Assembly: GCA_948684385.1 (NCBI GenBank)
Contig: CAPQCU010000001.1
Coordinates: 248,001-312,000 of the forward strand
Origin: an uncultured bacterium
GTDB lineage: Bacteria; Cyanobacteriota; Vampirovibrionia; Gastranaerophilales; Gastranaerophilaceae
Length of the DNA: 64,000 nt
Direction of reading: 5' to 3'
Shown here: one piece after another, positions 8,087-16,499 of the stretch
Numbering within the stretch: position 1 is the stretch's first letter
How the letters are laid out: each line of letters begins with the position of its first letter
Program-made: the position numbers and the translations under genes
Notes under the pieces: model-generated
What the model saw: only the letters and a program-made list of their open reading frames with translations
What the model was told of the DNA's origin: nothing
The model's database searches: none

Positions 8087-9649
8087 ATGGAAAAATTTTA
8101 TACAACAACAGCAATCGATTATGTTAACGGCGCTCCGCATATCGGACACGCTTACGAAAAAATTCTTACTGACGTAATTTATAGACACTTTACGCAGAGA
8201 TGTGAAAATACTTATTTTTTAACAGGAACAGACGAACACGGTATTAAAATCCAGAAAACTTCTGCTGCAAACGGTGTTTCTCCAAAAGAATTTTGCGATA
8301 TGAACGCTCAAAAATTCAAAGATGCGTGGAAAGCGCTTGATGTTGATTATTCCCAATTTATCAGAACAACTGATGAGCAGCACGAAAAAGTTGTACAAAA
8401 GATTTTCAAAAAACTCGTTGAAAAAGGCGATATTTACAAACATTCTTACACAGGGCTTTACTGTTCAGGCTGTGAAGCTTTTCTGAGCGAAAAAGACTTA
8501 ACAGAAGACGGACTTTGTCCTGACCACCAGAAAAAACCGGAGGTTGTTGAAGAAGAAAACTACTTCTTTAAACTTACAAAATACAAAGATGCGATAATTA
8601 AACACATCAAAACAAACCCTGATTTTATTGTTCCGGCTTTTCGTGCAAACGAAGTTTTGAACCAGCTTGAAAACATTGAAGATATTTCGGTTTCCCGTGT
8701 AAATACCAACGTAAGCTGGGGTATTCCGGTACTTGACGACCCGTCTCAGGTGATTTATGTTTGGATTGATGCGCTTTCAAACTATATCACTGCAATCGGC
8801 TATGACCCTGACGGCAGCTCAGAACAGTTCAAAAACCTCTGGCCTGCAACTGTTCAGGTTATCGGAAAAGATATCTTGAAATTCCATAGCATTTACTGGC
8901 TTGCAATCCTTATGGCTCTTGATTTACCGCTTCCTGAACATATCTTGGCTCACGGATGGATTACAATTGACCAGACTAAGATGTCAAAATCTTTAGGAAA
9001 CGTTATTTCTCCAACAGGAGTACTGGAAGCGTTTAACTTAGAAATTCCTGACCCTTTGAGATATTACATGGCAACAGCTGCGCCTTGCGGAAAAGACGGA
9101 AACTATTCTGATGAAGATTTCAAAGAAAAAGTTAACGCTCACCTTGCAAACTCAATGGGTAACCTTTTGAATAGAACTCTTTCAATGCTTGTTAAGTATT
9201 TTGAAGGCGATATCAAGCCTGAATTTCTTGCTAAAAACGAGTTAAAAGAAAAAGCTTTAGAAACAGTAAAAGCGGTTAAACATCATTTTGATTATTTTGA
9301 AATTCAGGAAGCAGGACAGAAAATTATTGAGCTTGTTGATATTACAAACAAATACGTAACAGATAACGCGCCTTGGACTCTTGCAAAAGAAGGTCAAATG
9401 GATAAATGCGGAGAAGTCTTAACCAATGTATTGCAGGTTATGACAGTAGTTTCTTCTCTTATTTACCCGTATTGTCCAAATATTGCTAAAGCTATGGCTG
9501 AGCAGCTTTCTTATGATTTGAATACAAAACTTGATGATATCACCTGTGAAAGTTTACAATCCGGACATCTTATTGACAAAGAGAACATCAAACCTGTATT
9601 CTTGAGAATGGATAGTGAGTTGGCAGATAAAAGGGGTCATAAAGAATAG
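8087..9649 (+). CDS. metG: methionyl-tRNA synthetase
   Basis: Charges tRNA-Met with methionine. The 520-residue protein has HIGH at residues 18-21, a zinc knuckle CSGC...CPDH at about 125-150, and KMSKS near residue 298. It ends after the anticodon-binding helical domain and has no C-terminal Trbp111-like tRNA-binding extension. The start at 8087 is chosen because AAGAGGGA lies upstream; the frame also opens earlier but lacks a ribosome site. A TACAAT -10 with extended TG lies at 8055-8063. Confidence 0.95.
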   Translation: MEKFYTTTAIDYVNGAPHIGHAYEKILTDVIYRHFTQRCENTYFLTGTDEHGIKIQKTSAANGVSPKEFCDMNAQKFKDAWKALDVDYSQFIRTTDEQHEKVVQKIFKKLVEKGDIYKHSYTGLYCSGCEAFLSEKDLTEDGLCPDHQKKPEVVEEENYFFKLTKYKDAIIKHIKTNPDFIVPAFRANEVLNQLENIEDISVSRVNTNVSWGIPVLDDPSQVIYVWIDALSNYITAIGYDPDGSSEQFKNLWPATVQVIGKDILKFHSIYWLAILMALDLPLPEHILAHGWITIDQTKMSKSLGNVISPTGVLEAFNLEIPDPLRYYMATAAPCGKDGNYSDEDFKEKVNAHLANSMGNLLNRTLSMLVKYFEGDIKPEFLAKNELKEKALETVKAVKHHFDYFEIQEAGQKIIELVDITNKYVTDNAPWTLAKEGQMDKCGEVLTNVLQVMTVVSSLIYPYCPNIAKAMAEQLSYDLNTKLDDITCESLQSGHLIDKENIKPVFLRMDSELADKRGHKE

Positions 9650-9709
9650 GCTTAAAAGGTTAAAACCCAACGCTAAGCTAACCCGGCAAAAAACCAGGCA
9701 GGAGGCTAA

Positions 9710-10744
9710 ATGCAGATTGTTCCGATAAGGTTATTTGAATCTAAGCCTTACCGCGCAGGCGGTCAGAGAACTCTGACGTTTTGTTCTAACACTTCTGAAG
9801 GAGCACCTTTAAGAAAACTTAAACACCTTAAATGCCCTTATTTTGGCGTGGAAATGCTGACCGGAAGCGAAATGCCGAAAATCGAAACGATGGTTGATAA
9901 TAGTGTTTCTACAAAAGAAACTTTGAAAATTCTGAGAAAATACAAAAAATATATGCAAAAAACCGAGAAGCGTATATTTAACAGGTTTGAAAAAGCGGTT
10001 AAATCAAATCCTGACCTGACTCTGCCGGATTGCCTTAAGCTCTGGTATCAGGAAGCAATTACAAAACTTAAGTTAGAAGAGTTCAATGTTCTTGATGATG
10101 TTGATAAGATTTCGCTCAAGCTTTCTCCTGAAAATGCGCTTGCTGTTCACGAAAAAACAACGCGCTGCCGTCAATTAATTCTTGAAAATAAAAAAGAAGA
10201 TACTTTTAAGAGAAAGCATTTGCTTATCTCTCTTGAAGAATTGATTCCTGCAAAAGGTGAGAGCAGGATTTTTGAGCTTTTAAAGAACCGTGCCGCTTAT
10301 CTTCCGACTTCCGGCATGAGCCCGAATGCGTTTGTTGTAAAGTATGCAGATAGAACAGAAGAAGAAATCGCAAAAAGGCTGCTTCGCCCTTCTGTTGCAA
10401 CAATTGAACATATTAAACCGGACTCAAAAGGCGGCTTGAATGCAATCGGCAACTTTCTTCTTGCTTCTGCCGGAGCAAATAACCTGCGCTCAAATATGCC
10501 TTTGACCGATTTTATCATGATGTTTCCAAAGATACCAAAATATTGTCAAAATTATATTGAACAAATTATTGAATATATTAATAAAGGAAAGCTTAAAGGT
10601 GATGAAACTTATCCTTACAAAGTTCAAAGGGTTTTAGAAAAAGAGTCTAAAGGATTGATAAATCTCGACCTTACAAATTTCAAATTTAGCAAGGAAGAAG
10701 CTAAAGAAGCAGTGAGAAGGTATTATAACAGGTTTAAGCGTTAA
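9710..10744 (+). CDS. HNH-endonuclease-like protein with a degenerate zinc site
   Basis: 344 residues. CPYFGVEM near residue 43 looks like the first half of an HNH/McrA fold. After a helical insertion of about 175 residues comes ATIEHIKPDSKGGLNAIGNF, followed by NNLRSNMP, the His-Asn part of the fold. The second Cys of the expected CxxC is replaced by Phe, so the usual zinc ribbon would be incomplete. AGGAGG precedes the ATG, 60 nt after metG and probably in the same transcript. Function unknown; it may be an inactive or structurally altered nuclease. Confidence 0.6.
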   Translation: MQIVPIRLFESKPYRAGGQRTLTFCSNTSEGAPLRKLKHLKCPYFGVEMLTGSEMPKIETMVDNSVSTKETLKILRKYKKYMQKTEKRIFNRFEKAVKSNPDLTLPDCLKLWYQEAITKLKLEEFNVLDDVDKISLKLSPENALAVHEKTTRCRQLILENKKEDTFKRKHLLISLEELIPAKGESRIFELLKNRAAYLPTSGMSPNAFVVKYADRTEEEIAKRLLRPSVATIEHIKPDSKGGLNAIGNFLLASAGANNLRSNMPLTDFIMMFPKIPKYCQNYIEQIIEYINKGKLKGDETYPYKVQRVLEKESKGLINLDLTNFKFSKEEAKEAVRRYYNRFKR

Positions 10745-11679
10745 GAGTAAATCTTGTCTATGATATCCGAGATTATACCAACTTTTTGAGCATCAACTTT
10801 ATGACCGCCACTTGCCAGTGAGTAAAACTTTTCTAAAACTCCCTGTCTGCGTGCTGTCTTAGCAAACATTCTTGCCCCTTCAATTGTAGTAACAGAATCG
10901 TTTCGCGATTGGATATAATAAGTTGGAGTTTCCAATTTCGGGATTTTTCTTATTGAGTTAAACATGAAATCATAAAGCCAGGCAAGAGGTTTTATACATT
11001 TTACACCATTCTTACCAGCTGGTAGGTTGGAACTACCAGCCCCTTCATTTACCCCTGTAAATGCCATAACTCTGCCGGGAATTCCCAGACCTAAAAGCTT
11101 GTGTCCGGAAAATTTTTTGCCAATGTAAGACATTTTAGTTAAAGGACAGATTAAGACTAAAGATTTGATGTCTTTATGTTTGGAAGCAAAATCAACAGCC
11201 AGAGCTCCGCCCATGCTATGACCCATAACAGTAACGTTTTCGGGTTTTATTCCTGTTTTTATCAAATAATCATAAGCTGTTTTTACGTCTTTTCTCAGCT
11301 TGTCTTCAGAAATCTTTGCGCGTCCATTGCTGCCATAGCCTCTATATTCGACCGCAAAAACTCCTTTACCTTTATTGATGATTGTTTCATAAAGATGCTG
11401 ATAATTGCTTACATTCTGTGACATTCCGTGTAGAAAAAGAATGTATTCTTCAGAATTTGACGGATTAATATCCCACGCAGATATTCCTTTTATACGCAGG
11501 TTTCTGATTTTGCCGGAAAGAGCAGGAGAAATCTCTTCAATCCTGTCAGCAGAAGTCTTTGCCATATTGTTGAAATATCTATCTGCATATCTTGATATCG
11601 GATTAATTTTATTTAATGATTTAATCCCGCATTTATGGTTTACCTGCGGGTTGTGATTGGAAATAGTCTGGATTTTCAT
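10741..11679 (-). CDS. alpha/beta-hydrolase family serine hydrolase
   Basis: 312 residues. An oxyanion-hole segment LFLHGMSQN precedes the nucleophile elbow MGHSMGGA (Ser near residue 153); candidate acid and His residues lie in QSRNDSV and GGHKVD near the C-terminus. No clear signal peptide. The fold points to an esterase, lipase or peptidase; the substrate cannot be inferred. Its stop overlaps the convergent HNH-like gene by 4 nt. Confidence 0.8.
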   Translation of the reverse strand: MKIQTISNHNPQVNHKCGIKSLNKINPISRYADRYFNNMAKTSADRIEEISPALSGKIRNLRIKGISAWDINPSNSEEYILFLHGMSQNVSNYQHLYETIINKGKGVFAVEYRGYGSNGRAKISEDKLRKDVKTAYDYLIKTGIKPENVTVMGHSMGGALAVDFASKHKDIKSLVLICPLTKMSYIGKKFSGHKLLGLGIPGRVMAFTGVNEGAGSSNLPAGKNGVKCIKPLAWLYDFMFNSIRKIPKLETPTYYIQSRNDSVTTIEGARMFAKTARRQGVLEKFYSLASGGHKVDAQKVGIISDIIDKIYS

Positions 11680-11695
11680 AACTTAATTTAAGCAT

Positions 11696-11728
11696 AAAAA
11701 AACCGTCTGTCAAAGACGGTTTTTTTTT
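11696..11728. terminator. bidirectional terminator
   Basis: AACCGTCT/AGACGGTT stem with A-run on the left and T-run on the right. It lies between the start of the hydrolase gene and the 3' end of the M48 protease gene and most plausibly ends protease transcription. Confidence 0.8.
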
Positions 11729-11730
11729 AT

Positions 11731-12567
11731 TTAGTAAGAAATTGCTCTGATTACATTAAAAGATTTGTCCCATCCGTTTGAATCTTTTGCAGTTTTGTAT
11801 TTTTCAAGTTTAGCTGCTCTTTTTGCTTTAAGCTTTTCCTGACTCTTATTGAAAGCTGCGAGCTTTTTAGGGTTTGCGTTTCTTTCTTTAACAATAGGTT
11901 CTGCATAAGCCATGAACTTTTTGTAAGAATCAGTGTTATAACCTGCTTTTACTTTTGTCGGATAAGTGTATGTAATGTAATCATAGATATACATTGTTCT
12001 TTTATCTCCTGACGGGTGTGTAGAAGTAAAATCTTTGTAGCATCCGCCGATTTTATAAAGAACAGAAACCATAGCAAGCGGGTTGTAACCGGCTTTTGTC
12101 ATCAAATCTGCACCTGTAATATCAGCTTCGTATTCTTCTGTTCTTGACATCTTAAGCATAGTAAGATTGTTTGCTGTGTTTGCTCCCGCTTTAAGTCTCG
12201 GGTCAATATTAGCATTAGCAATCGCTGTAGCGGTAACTGTTCCGACTACGTTTTGTTTTGCAACGTGATGGTTAACAATGTGACCGATTTCGTGAGCAAT
12301 AACAGCTGCAAGCTCGGCATCGTTGTTAACGAATTTCAAAAGCCCTGTGTAAACGCAAATTTGTTTGTCTGCGTTAGCAAAAGCGTTAACTTCGTCTGTT
12401 TGGATAACTTTGAACTCGATTTTTGTAGGCAGGTTGTTTTTAGAAAGCAGAGCTTTACCGATTCTGTTAACTCTGTCTACATTTGCTTTTTGAGTCCAAT
12501 CTGTTGCTGCGTTAGCGGAATGTATTCCGAAGACGAGCGCAAAAAATAAAACTAAAATCTTTTTCAT
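11731..12567 (-). CDS. secreted M48-family metalloprotease
   Basis: The 278-residue protein has a signal peptide with a likely cleavage after HSANA (residue 20). H92-E93-x2-H96 (AHEIGH) is the zinc motif, and the third ligand Glu lies in TEEYEADITGADLM near residue 145. This is the M48 (Ste24/HtpX/BepA-like) pattern without transmembrane helices, suggesting a periplasmic quality-control protease. A Lys/Ala-rich, possibly coiled tail lies at about 220-255. AGGGAGGAA precedes the ATG. Confidence 0.88.
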   Translation of the reverse strand: MKKILVLFFALVFGIHSANAATDWTQKANVDRVNRIGKALLSKNNLPTKIEFKVIQTDEVNAFANADKQICVYTGLLKFVNNDAELAAVIAHEIGHIVNHHVAKQNVVGTVTATAIANANIDPRLKAGANTANNLTMLKMSRTEEYEADITGADLMTKAGYNPLAMVSVLYKIGGCYKDFTSTHPSGDKRTMYIYDYITYTYPTKVKAGYNTDSYKKFMAYAEPIVKERNANPKKLAAFNKSQEKLKAKRAAKLEKYKTAKDSNGWDKSFNVIRAISY

Positions 12568-12665
12568 AAATTCCTCCCTTATAAAACTATTTTAGCATGT
12601 AAAACTCAATAGAGAATTTAGCAAAAAATTTTTTTACAAGTTTTTACGTAAATGTTATGAAAATT

Positions 12666-13040
12666 TTAGCAAAGTTCTGCATCACCCAAGCCGAATTGTT
12701 CAAGAGAATTTGTTTTTGCTTGAACACAAATATATTGTAAATCAGTTTTAGCTTCCATTGTTCTAACAGCAACAGGCAAAACCTTAACACAAGAGCCTTC
12801 TTTAACTTCAATTACGTTATTATCAAGTGTCATTGTACCTTCACCTTTTAAGAAAATATAAATTTCTTCGTTTTGTTTGTGTTTATGATTAAATGGTAAT
12901 TTAATTCCAGCTGGCATTGAACTTATTGAAATTTCACAGCTTGTTAAATCTAATAAATTATTCAAAAATGCTTTTCCGTTTTCGTAGTTTTTACCAATTT
13001 CTTCTAACTTACCAACTTCTGTGTTTTTAAAATTTGTCAT
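12666..13040 (-). CDS. small cupin-domain protein
   Basis: 124 residues. The cupin metal-site motif is visible as PFNHKHKQNEEIYIFLKGEG near residues 48-67, followed by the second strand KEGSCVKVLPVAVRTM, where the usual His of motif 2 is not evident. Single-domain cupins of this type bind small molecules or act in redox-linked detoxification. It is divergent from an HxlR regulator across a palindrome and is the likely target of that regulator. GGAGAGAAT precedes the ATG. Confidence 0.8.
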   Translation of the reverse strand: MTNFKNTEVGKLEEIGKNYENGKAFLNNLLDLTSCEISISSMPAGIKLPFNHKHKQNEEIYIFLKGEGTMTLDNNVIEVKEGSCVKVLPVAVRTMEAKTDLQYICVQAKTNSLEQFGLGDAELC

Positions 13041-13101
13041 AATTCTCTCCTTTGTTTTATAATTGACATTTTGATTTACAAGAATATAATAAGCATATAA
13101 G

Positions 13102-13132
13102 TAACTTCTGTAAAGTAAGCACTTTAAAGTTA
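13102..13132. promoter_or_regulatory. palindromic operator between cupin and HxlR genes
   Basis: TAAAGT-AAGC-ACTTTA (13111-13126) is a perfect 6-bp inverted repeat, framed by TAACTT (13102-13107) and AAGTTA (13127-13132). It lies midway between two divergent genes, as expected for an HxlR dimer site controlling both. Regulation is inferred. Confidence 0.55.
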
Positions 13133-13177
13133 TATAGTAGCTAAATAGAAACTATTGAAGTAATAAAGGATTTTAAT

Positions 13178-13504
13178 ATGAAAAATAAAAACGAGTTACC
13201 GTTATGTCCTGTTGAAACAACACTTTCTTTGATTTCTGACAGGTGGAAAGTTTTAATAATAAGGGATTTATTAACCGGCACGAAAAGGTTTGGAGAATTA
13301 AGAAAATCACTAGGCACTATTTCTCAAAAGGTTTTGACTGCAAATTTAAGGTCAATGGAAGATGACGGATTAGTTATAAGAAAAGTATATGCAGAAGTGC
13401 CTCCAAAAGTTGAATATTCTTTAACCGGTATGGGATTAAGTTTAAAACCTATTTTGGATTCAATGGCAAAATGGGGGTTAGAGTACAAAAAAGGATGCAA
13501 TTAA
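13178..13504 (+). CDS. HxlR-family winged-helix transcriptional regulator
   Basis: 108 residues: CPVETTLSLISDRWKVLIIRD, recognition region KRFGELRKSLGTISQKVLT and wing VIRKVYAEVPPKVEYSLT match HxlR/MarR-type regulators. The Cys at the start of the first helix is the residue used for thiol or quinone sensing in several members. It probably controls itself and the divergent cupin gene. It is the last gene before the mobile region. Confidence 0.88.
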   Translation: MKNKNELPLCPVETTLSLISDRWKVLIIRDLLTGTKRFGELRKSLGTISQKVLTANLRSMEDDGLVIRKVYAEVPPKVEYSLTGMGLSLKPILDSMAKWGLEYKKGCN

Positions 13505-13509
13505 AGATA

Positions 13510-13585
13510 ATTTTGCCCGGAGAAAAATTCCGCCCTCGGAGATTAAGTATCTCCGAGGAAAGGAGGGGAAGAACCCGCCTGGGAG
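13510..13585 (+). ncRNA. candidate structured RNA at the left edge of the mobile region
   Basis: CCCGG near 13517 can pair with CTGGG near 13580 (with one G-U). They enclose a perfect 10-bp hairpin, CCTCGGAGAT/ATCTCCGAGG with loop TAAGT, followed by AAAGGAGGGG. A segment with a closely similar hairpin (loop TGAGT, then AAGGAG) is found on the minus strand at 59911-59992. It is unusually GC-rich for the region and encodes no convincing protein. Identity unknown; it is not a simple terminator because no T-run follows the main stem. Confidence 0.35.
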
Positions 13586-13605
13586 AATGTAAAAAGACAC
13601 ATAAT

Positions 13606-14050
13606 TTGATTATTTTTGACAGATAGTTTGATTATTTTGGGTCAACCAAGTTTTGATTTTTAAATTAATGCACTGATTATTCTTATCAAATAAACAAATT
13701 AGAATTAGCATTGCTGCTTTCTGATATATACTTTGCTATAATTGGTCAGTCGAAATGGAAAAAGTCGGACACAAAATGGAAAATTCTTCCGACTTTGCAA
13801 AAAACTTTCCATTTTAGCTGTCGGACTTCTCAAACGGAAAGATAAACACTACAAAACTCTCTGATAATTTTTTATAAAATATTTTTTAAATTTTCATAGT
13901 ATAAATAGACAGTTAAAATTAGACAACTTTGACATAAAATGAGACATGTTCAATTTTGTGAGTCATTAAGTCGGAAATTGTTCAAAACTGTCTGATAATT
14001 TGTTCAATACTTACTGTCAAAATGTTCAATAATCTCTGATAACTTTTTAT
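13606..14050 (+). repeat. repeats at the transposase-proximal end of Mu-like element A
   Basis: Two families of repeats lie ahead of transposase A. Three copies of a CAAAACTSTCTGATAA-like unit start at about 13851, 13981 and 14024. Four copies of GTCGGA/TCCGAC lie at 13764-13769, 13787-13793 (TTCCGAC), 13820-13825 and 13970-13975. Upstream, TTTGATTATTTT occurs twice, 22 nt apart, at about 13607-13640. This is the layout expected for transposase binding sites at a Mu/Tn7-type element end. The exact end and target duplication cannot be placed. Confidence 0.5.
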
Positions 14051-14227
14051 GTTAATTGTTAAGTTTTGTTCTGGTAAGTATATTCCTATTTTTAAGAGTA
14101 ACTTTTTAGTTATCATTCATTTTAAGGTTTTTATGGGTGGAATATTTATTCATAACTTATTTTGGGGTACTTTTATTTAATTTTCATATTCCCTAAAATA
14201 TTTATAAACAAGACTTTAAGGAGAAAA

Positions 14228-16168
14228 ATGTGTAATCCCGAGTGGATAGAGCTTAAAAAACTTGCAGTTATTTTAGGGTGCAAAGAAGAAACTCTGCGCA
14301 GAAATTGTGTTGCGAAAAAATATATTTGCAGGTTTAATCAATCCGGCAAATTCAAAAAATATGAGATTGATATAAATTCTCTTCCTGAAAAAGATTTACT
14401 AAAATATCAAAAGAAACTGTCAAAATTAAATAATAAAGATATTTGCAGTTCATCTGAATATTATACAAATGCTCCCGAATGGTCTAAAAAACAGGCAGAT
14501 AAATATTTGGAATTGTTATCTTTAACCAAAGGAATGAAACGCAGTGCTCTTGAAGTGTTTGTTAAAAATTGGAATAAAGATTTTCCTGATAATATCACCA
14601 GTGTTCAATCAATATACAAAGCAAGAGCAAAGTATGAAGAATATGGTGTTGCAGGATTACTGTCGCACCGAGGTAAATACAGTAACAAAATACAAGTAAA
14701 CAGTGATTATTATGAATATTATAAAAGTTTATATTTGCGGGAAGGTGCTCCTTCTGTTAATTTTTGTTGGCAAGTAACATTGGGGTATGCTAAATCAAAA
14801 GACAATATCAGTCCCGTTGAATTTCCTTCAGCAAGAACTTTTGACAGAATGCTTAAATCAAGAGTATCAAAACAGGCAATATATTATGCAAGGTTTGGAA
14901 ATTCTGCTTGGAATAAAAAATTTGCAACATTTATTCCGAGAGATTATTCAAATATCCTTGCAGGAAGTTGTTGGGTTTCGGATCACGCTCAAATTGACGT
15001 TGCAGTTAAACATAATAATACGACTTGCTTCCCTTGGGTAACCGTATTCCGAGATGTAAAAACCTCAAAATGGTTAGGTTGGTTTTTGCACGCAGAAGCT
15101 CCAAATTCCGACCATATTTTTCAAGCATTTTATTATGGCGCTGAAAAATTCGGACTGCCGTATGATGTCTATATAGATAATGGTAAAGATTACAGATGCA
15201 GAGATTTTGCAGGCGGAAGAAAAATTCAGGTTAAACATAACACCCAAAAAGAAAATGCTCTGCTTGTAAATATGGGAATAAATGTTCATTATGCTCTCCC
15301 ATATAATGCGCAAACAAAACCTGTAGAAAGGGACTTCTTGAAAATTAAGTCGTTCCTTTCAAAGGGTTTTGTCGGTTACAGAGGTGGAAAGATTACAGAA
15401 AGACCTGAAAAGTTAAAGAATGAAATAAAATCCGGCAAGATAATGAATTTTGATGATTTTAAACTTATATTTGATGATTTTATTGAAAACTATTTGAATA
15501 AAAAACCTTCTAAAGGGAAAGTTTTGCAGGGTAAATGTCCTGATGAATTATGGTCAGAAGAATACAAAACCAAAAAGGTTATTAGCAAAGATGCTCTCAG
15601 ATTATTCTGTATGCGCACGTCAAAAACTATGACAATCGGCAGAAACGGAATTTATGATTCACAACTGCAATTAACTTATTGGGGTGAATGGATGATATGC
15701 GAAAAAGGTCGTAAAGTATTTATTCGCAGAGATATAAAGGCATATCAGGAAGCTTGGGTATTTGATGCCTTAACCGAAGAATATCTTGGCAAGGCAAACG
15801 TATATCACTCTGTATCATTCCTTGCAAAAACAAATATTGAAAAAGATGCATACAAAAATGCGATTGCACTTAAAAATAAAGAAAAGAAACTTATTAAGGC
15901 AATGATTTCAACTAAATATAACCCCACTAATGAAGAAATTGTTGCCAATTTGAAGAGTAGCTTGAATAAGGTCGAATTCAACAATACTCCGAAGATTTCA
16001 CAATTAGCCAATACAAAAATGGATAAAGTTATAAAACAAGAAAATACTGCAAAGGTATCTTCTAAATTTAAATACGTTGCTCCTGCACCAAAACCAAAGC
16101 GGATGTTGTATTTAACAGAAGCGCAAAAAAGAAGAGCGGAAGAGAGTATAGCAAAACAAGCACTATAA
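14228..16168 (+). CDS. MuA-type DDE transposase, element A
   Basis: 646 residues. An N-terminal helix-turn-helix (IELKKLAVILGCKEETLRRN) is followed by MuA-type end-binding domains at about 75-215. The rve catalytic core follows: WVSDHAQIDV (Asp near 251), YIDNGKDYR (Asp near 316) and PVERDF (Glu near 366). A Mu C-terminal barrel begins TMTIGRNGIY. All three acidic residues are present, so it could be active. TAAGGAGA precedes the ATG; an upstream in-frame start at 14162 lacks a ribosome site. It is followed 2 nt later by a Mor-like activator. No MuB-type ATPase gene is adjacent. Confidence 0.9.
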   Translation: MCNPEWIELKKLAVILGCKEETLRRNCVAKKYICRFNQSGKFKKYEIDINSLPEKDLLKYQKKLSKLNNKDICSSSEYYTNAPEWSKKQADKYLELLSLTKGMKRSALEVFVKNWNKDFPDNITSVQSIYKARAKYEEYGVAGLLSHRGKYSNKIQVNSDYYEYYKSLYLREGAPSVNFCWQVTLGYAKSKDNISPVEFPSARTFDRMLKSRVSKQAIYYARFGNSAWNKKFATFIPRDYSNILAGSCWVSDHAQIDVAVKHNNTTCFPWVTVFRDVKTSKWLGWFLHAEAPNSDHIFQAFYYGAEKFGLPYDVYIDNGKDYRCRDFAGGRKIQVKHNTQKENALLVNMGINVHYALPYNAQTKPVERDFLKIKSFLSKGFVGYRGGKITERPEKLKNEIKSGKIMNFDDFKLIFDDFIENYLNKKPSKGKVLQGKCPDELWSEEYKTKKVISKDALRLFCMRTSKTMTIGRNGIYDSQLQLTYWGEWMICEKGRKVFIRRDIKAYQEAWVFDALTEEYLGKANVYHSVSFLAKTNIEKDAYKNAIALKNKEKKLIKAMISTKYNPTNEEIVANLKSSLNKVEFNNTPKISQLANTKMDKVIKQENTAKVSSKFKYVAPAPKPKRMLYLTEAQKRRAEESIAKQAL

Positions 16169-16170
16169 AT

Positions 16171-16455
16171 ATGGATAAACCTTGGATTAAATACATAACA
16201 ATGGAAAATCTGCCTAATGAAGATTTAAATATTGTTGCAGCTGTTATAGGATTGGATGCAACAATTGAACTTATGTGTGAGCTTCCGGGGATACTGATAT
16301 CTGTTCCGAAAAACGCAACATTACCTGCAAAGATTGCTTATATTAAAGATGTTTATGACGGGACAAAACAGTCTCGCATAAAATTGGCAAAGCTTTGCGA
16401 TTTATCTGAAAATTATATTTATAGGGTTATAAGAAAATCCTTCAACAAATCCTAA
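16171..16455 (+). CDS. Mor-like transcriptional activator
   Basis: 94 residues. The segments LPNEDLNIVAAVIGLDATIELM and GILISVPKNATLPAKI, plus a C-terminal helix-turn-helix (IKLAKLCDLSENYIYRVIRKS), match the Mor/C activator family of phage Mu, which turns on middle and late genes. It starts 2 nt after the transposase stop, so it is co-transcribed. It supports descent of element A from a transposable prophage, although no structural phage genes follow. Confidence 0.75.
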   Translation: MDKPWIKYITMENLPNEDLNIVAAVIGLDATIELMCELPGILISVPKNATLPAKIAYIKDVYDGTKQSRIKLAKLCDLSENYIYRVIRKSFNKS

Positions 16456-16499
16456 TTTTAACAATTTACTTTTATTATATGTTGCATTAGACTTTTAAA

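Noticed and set aside
13510..13585. ZTP riboswitch, suggested by CCGCCTGGG near the 3' end
   Set aside because: The 5' aptamer half with its conserved GACTGGCG-like segment is missing, and no purine or folate gene lies downstream.
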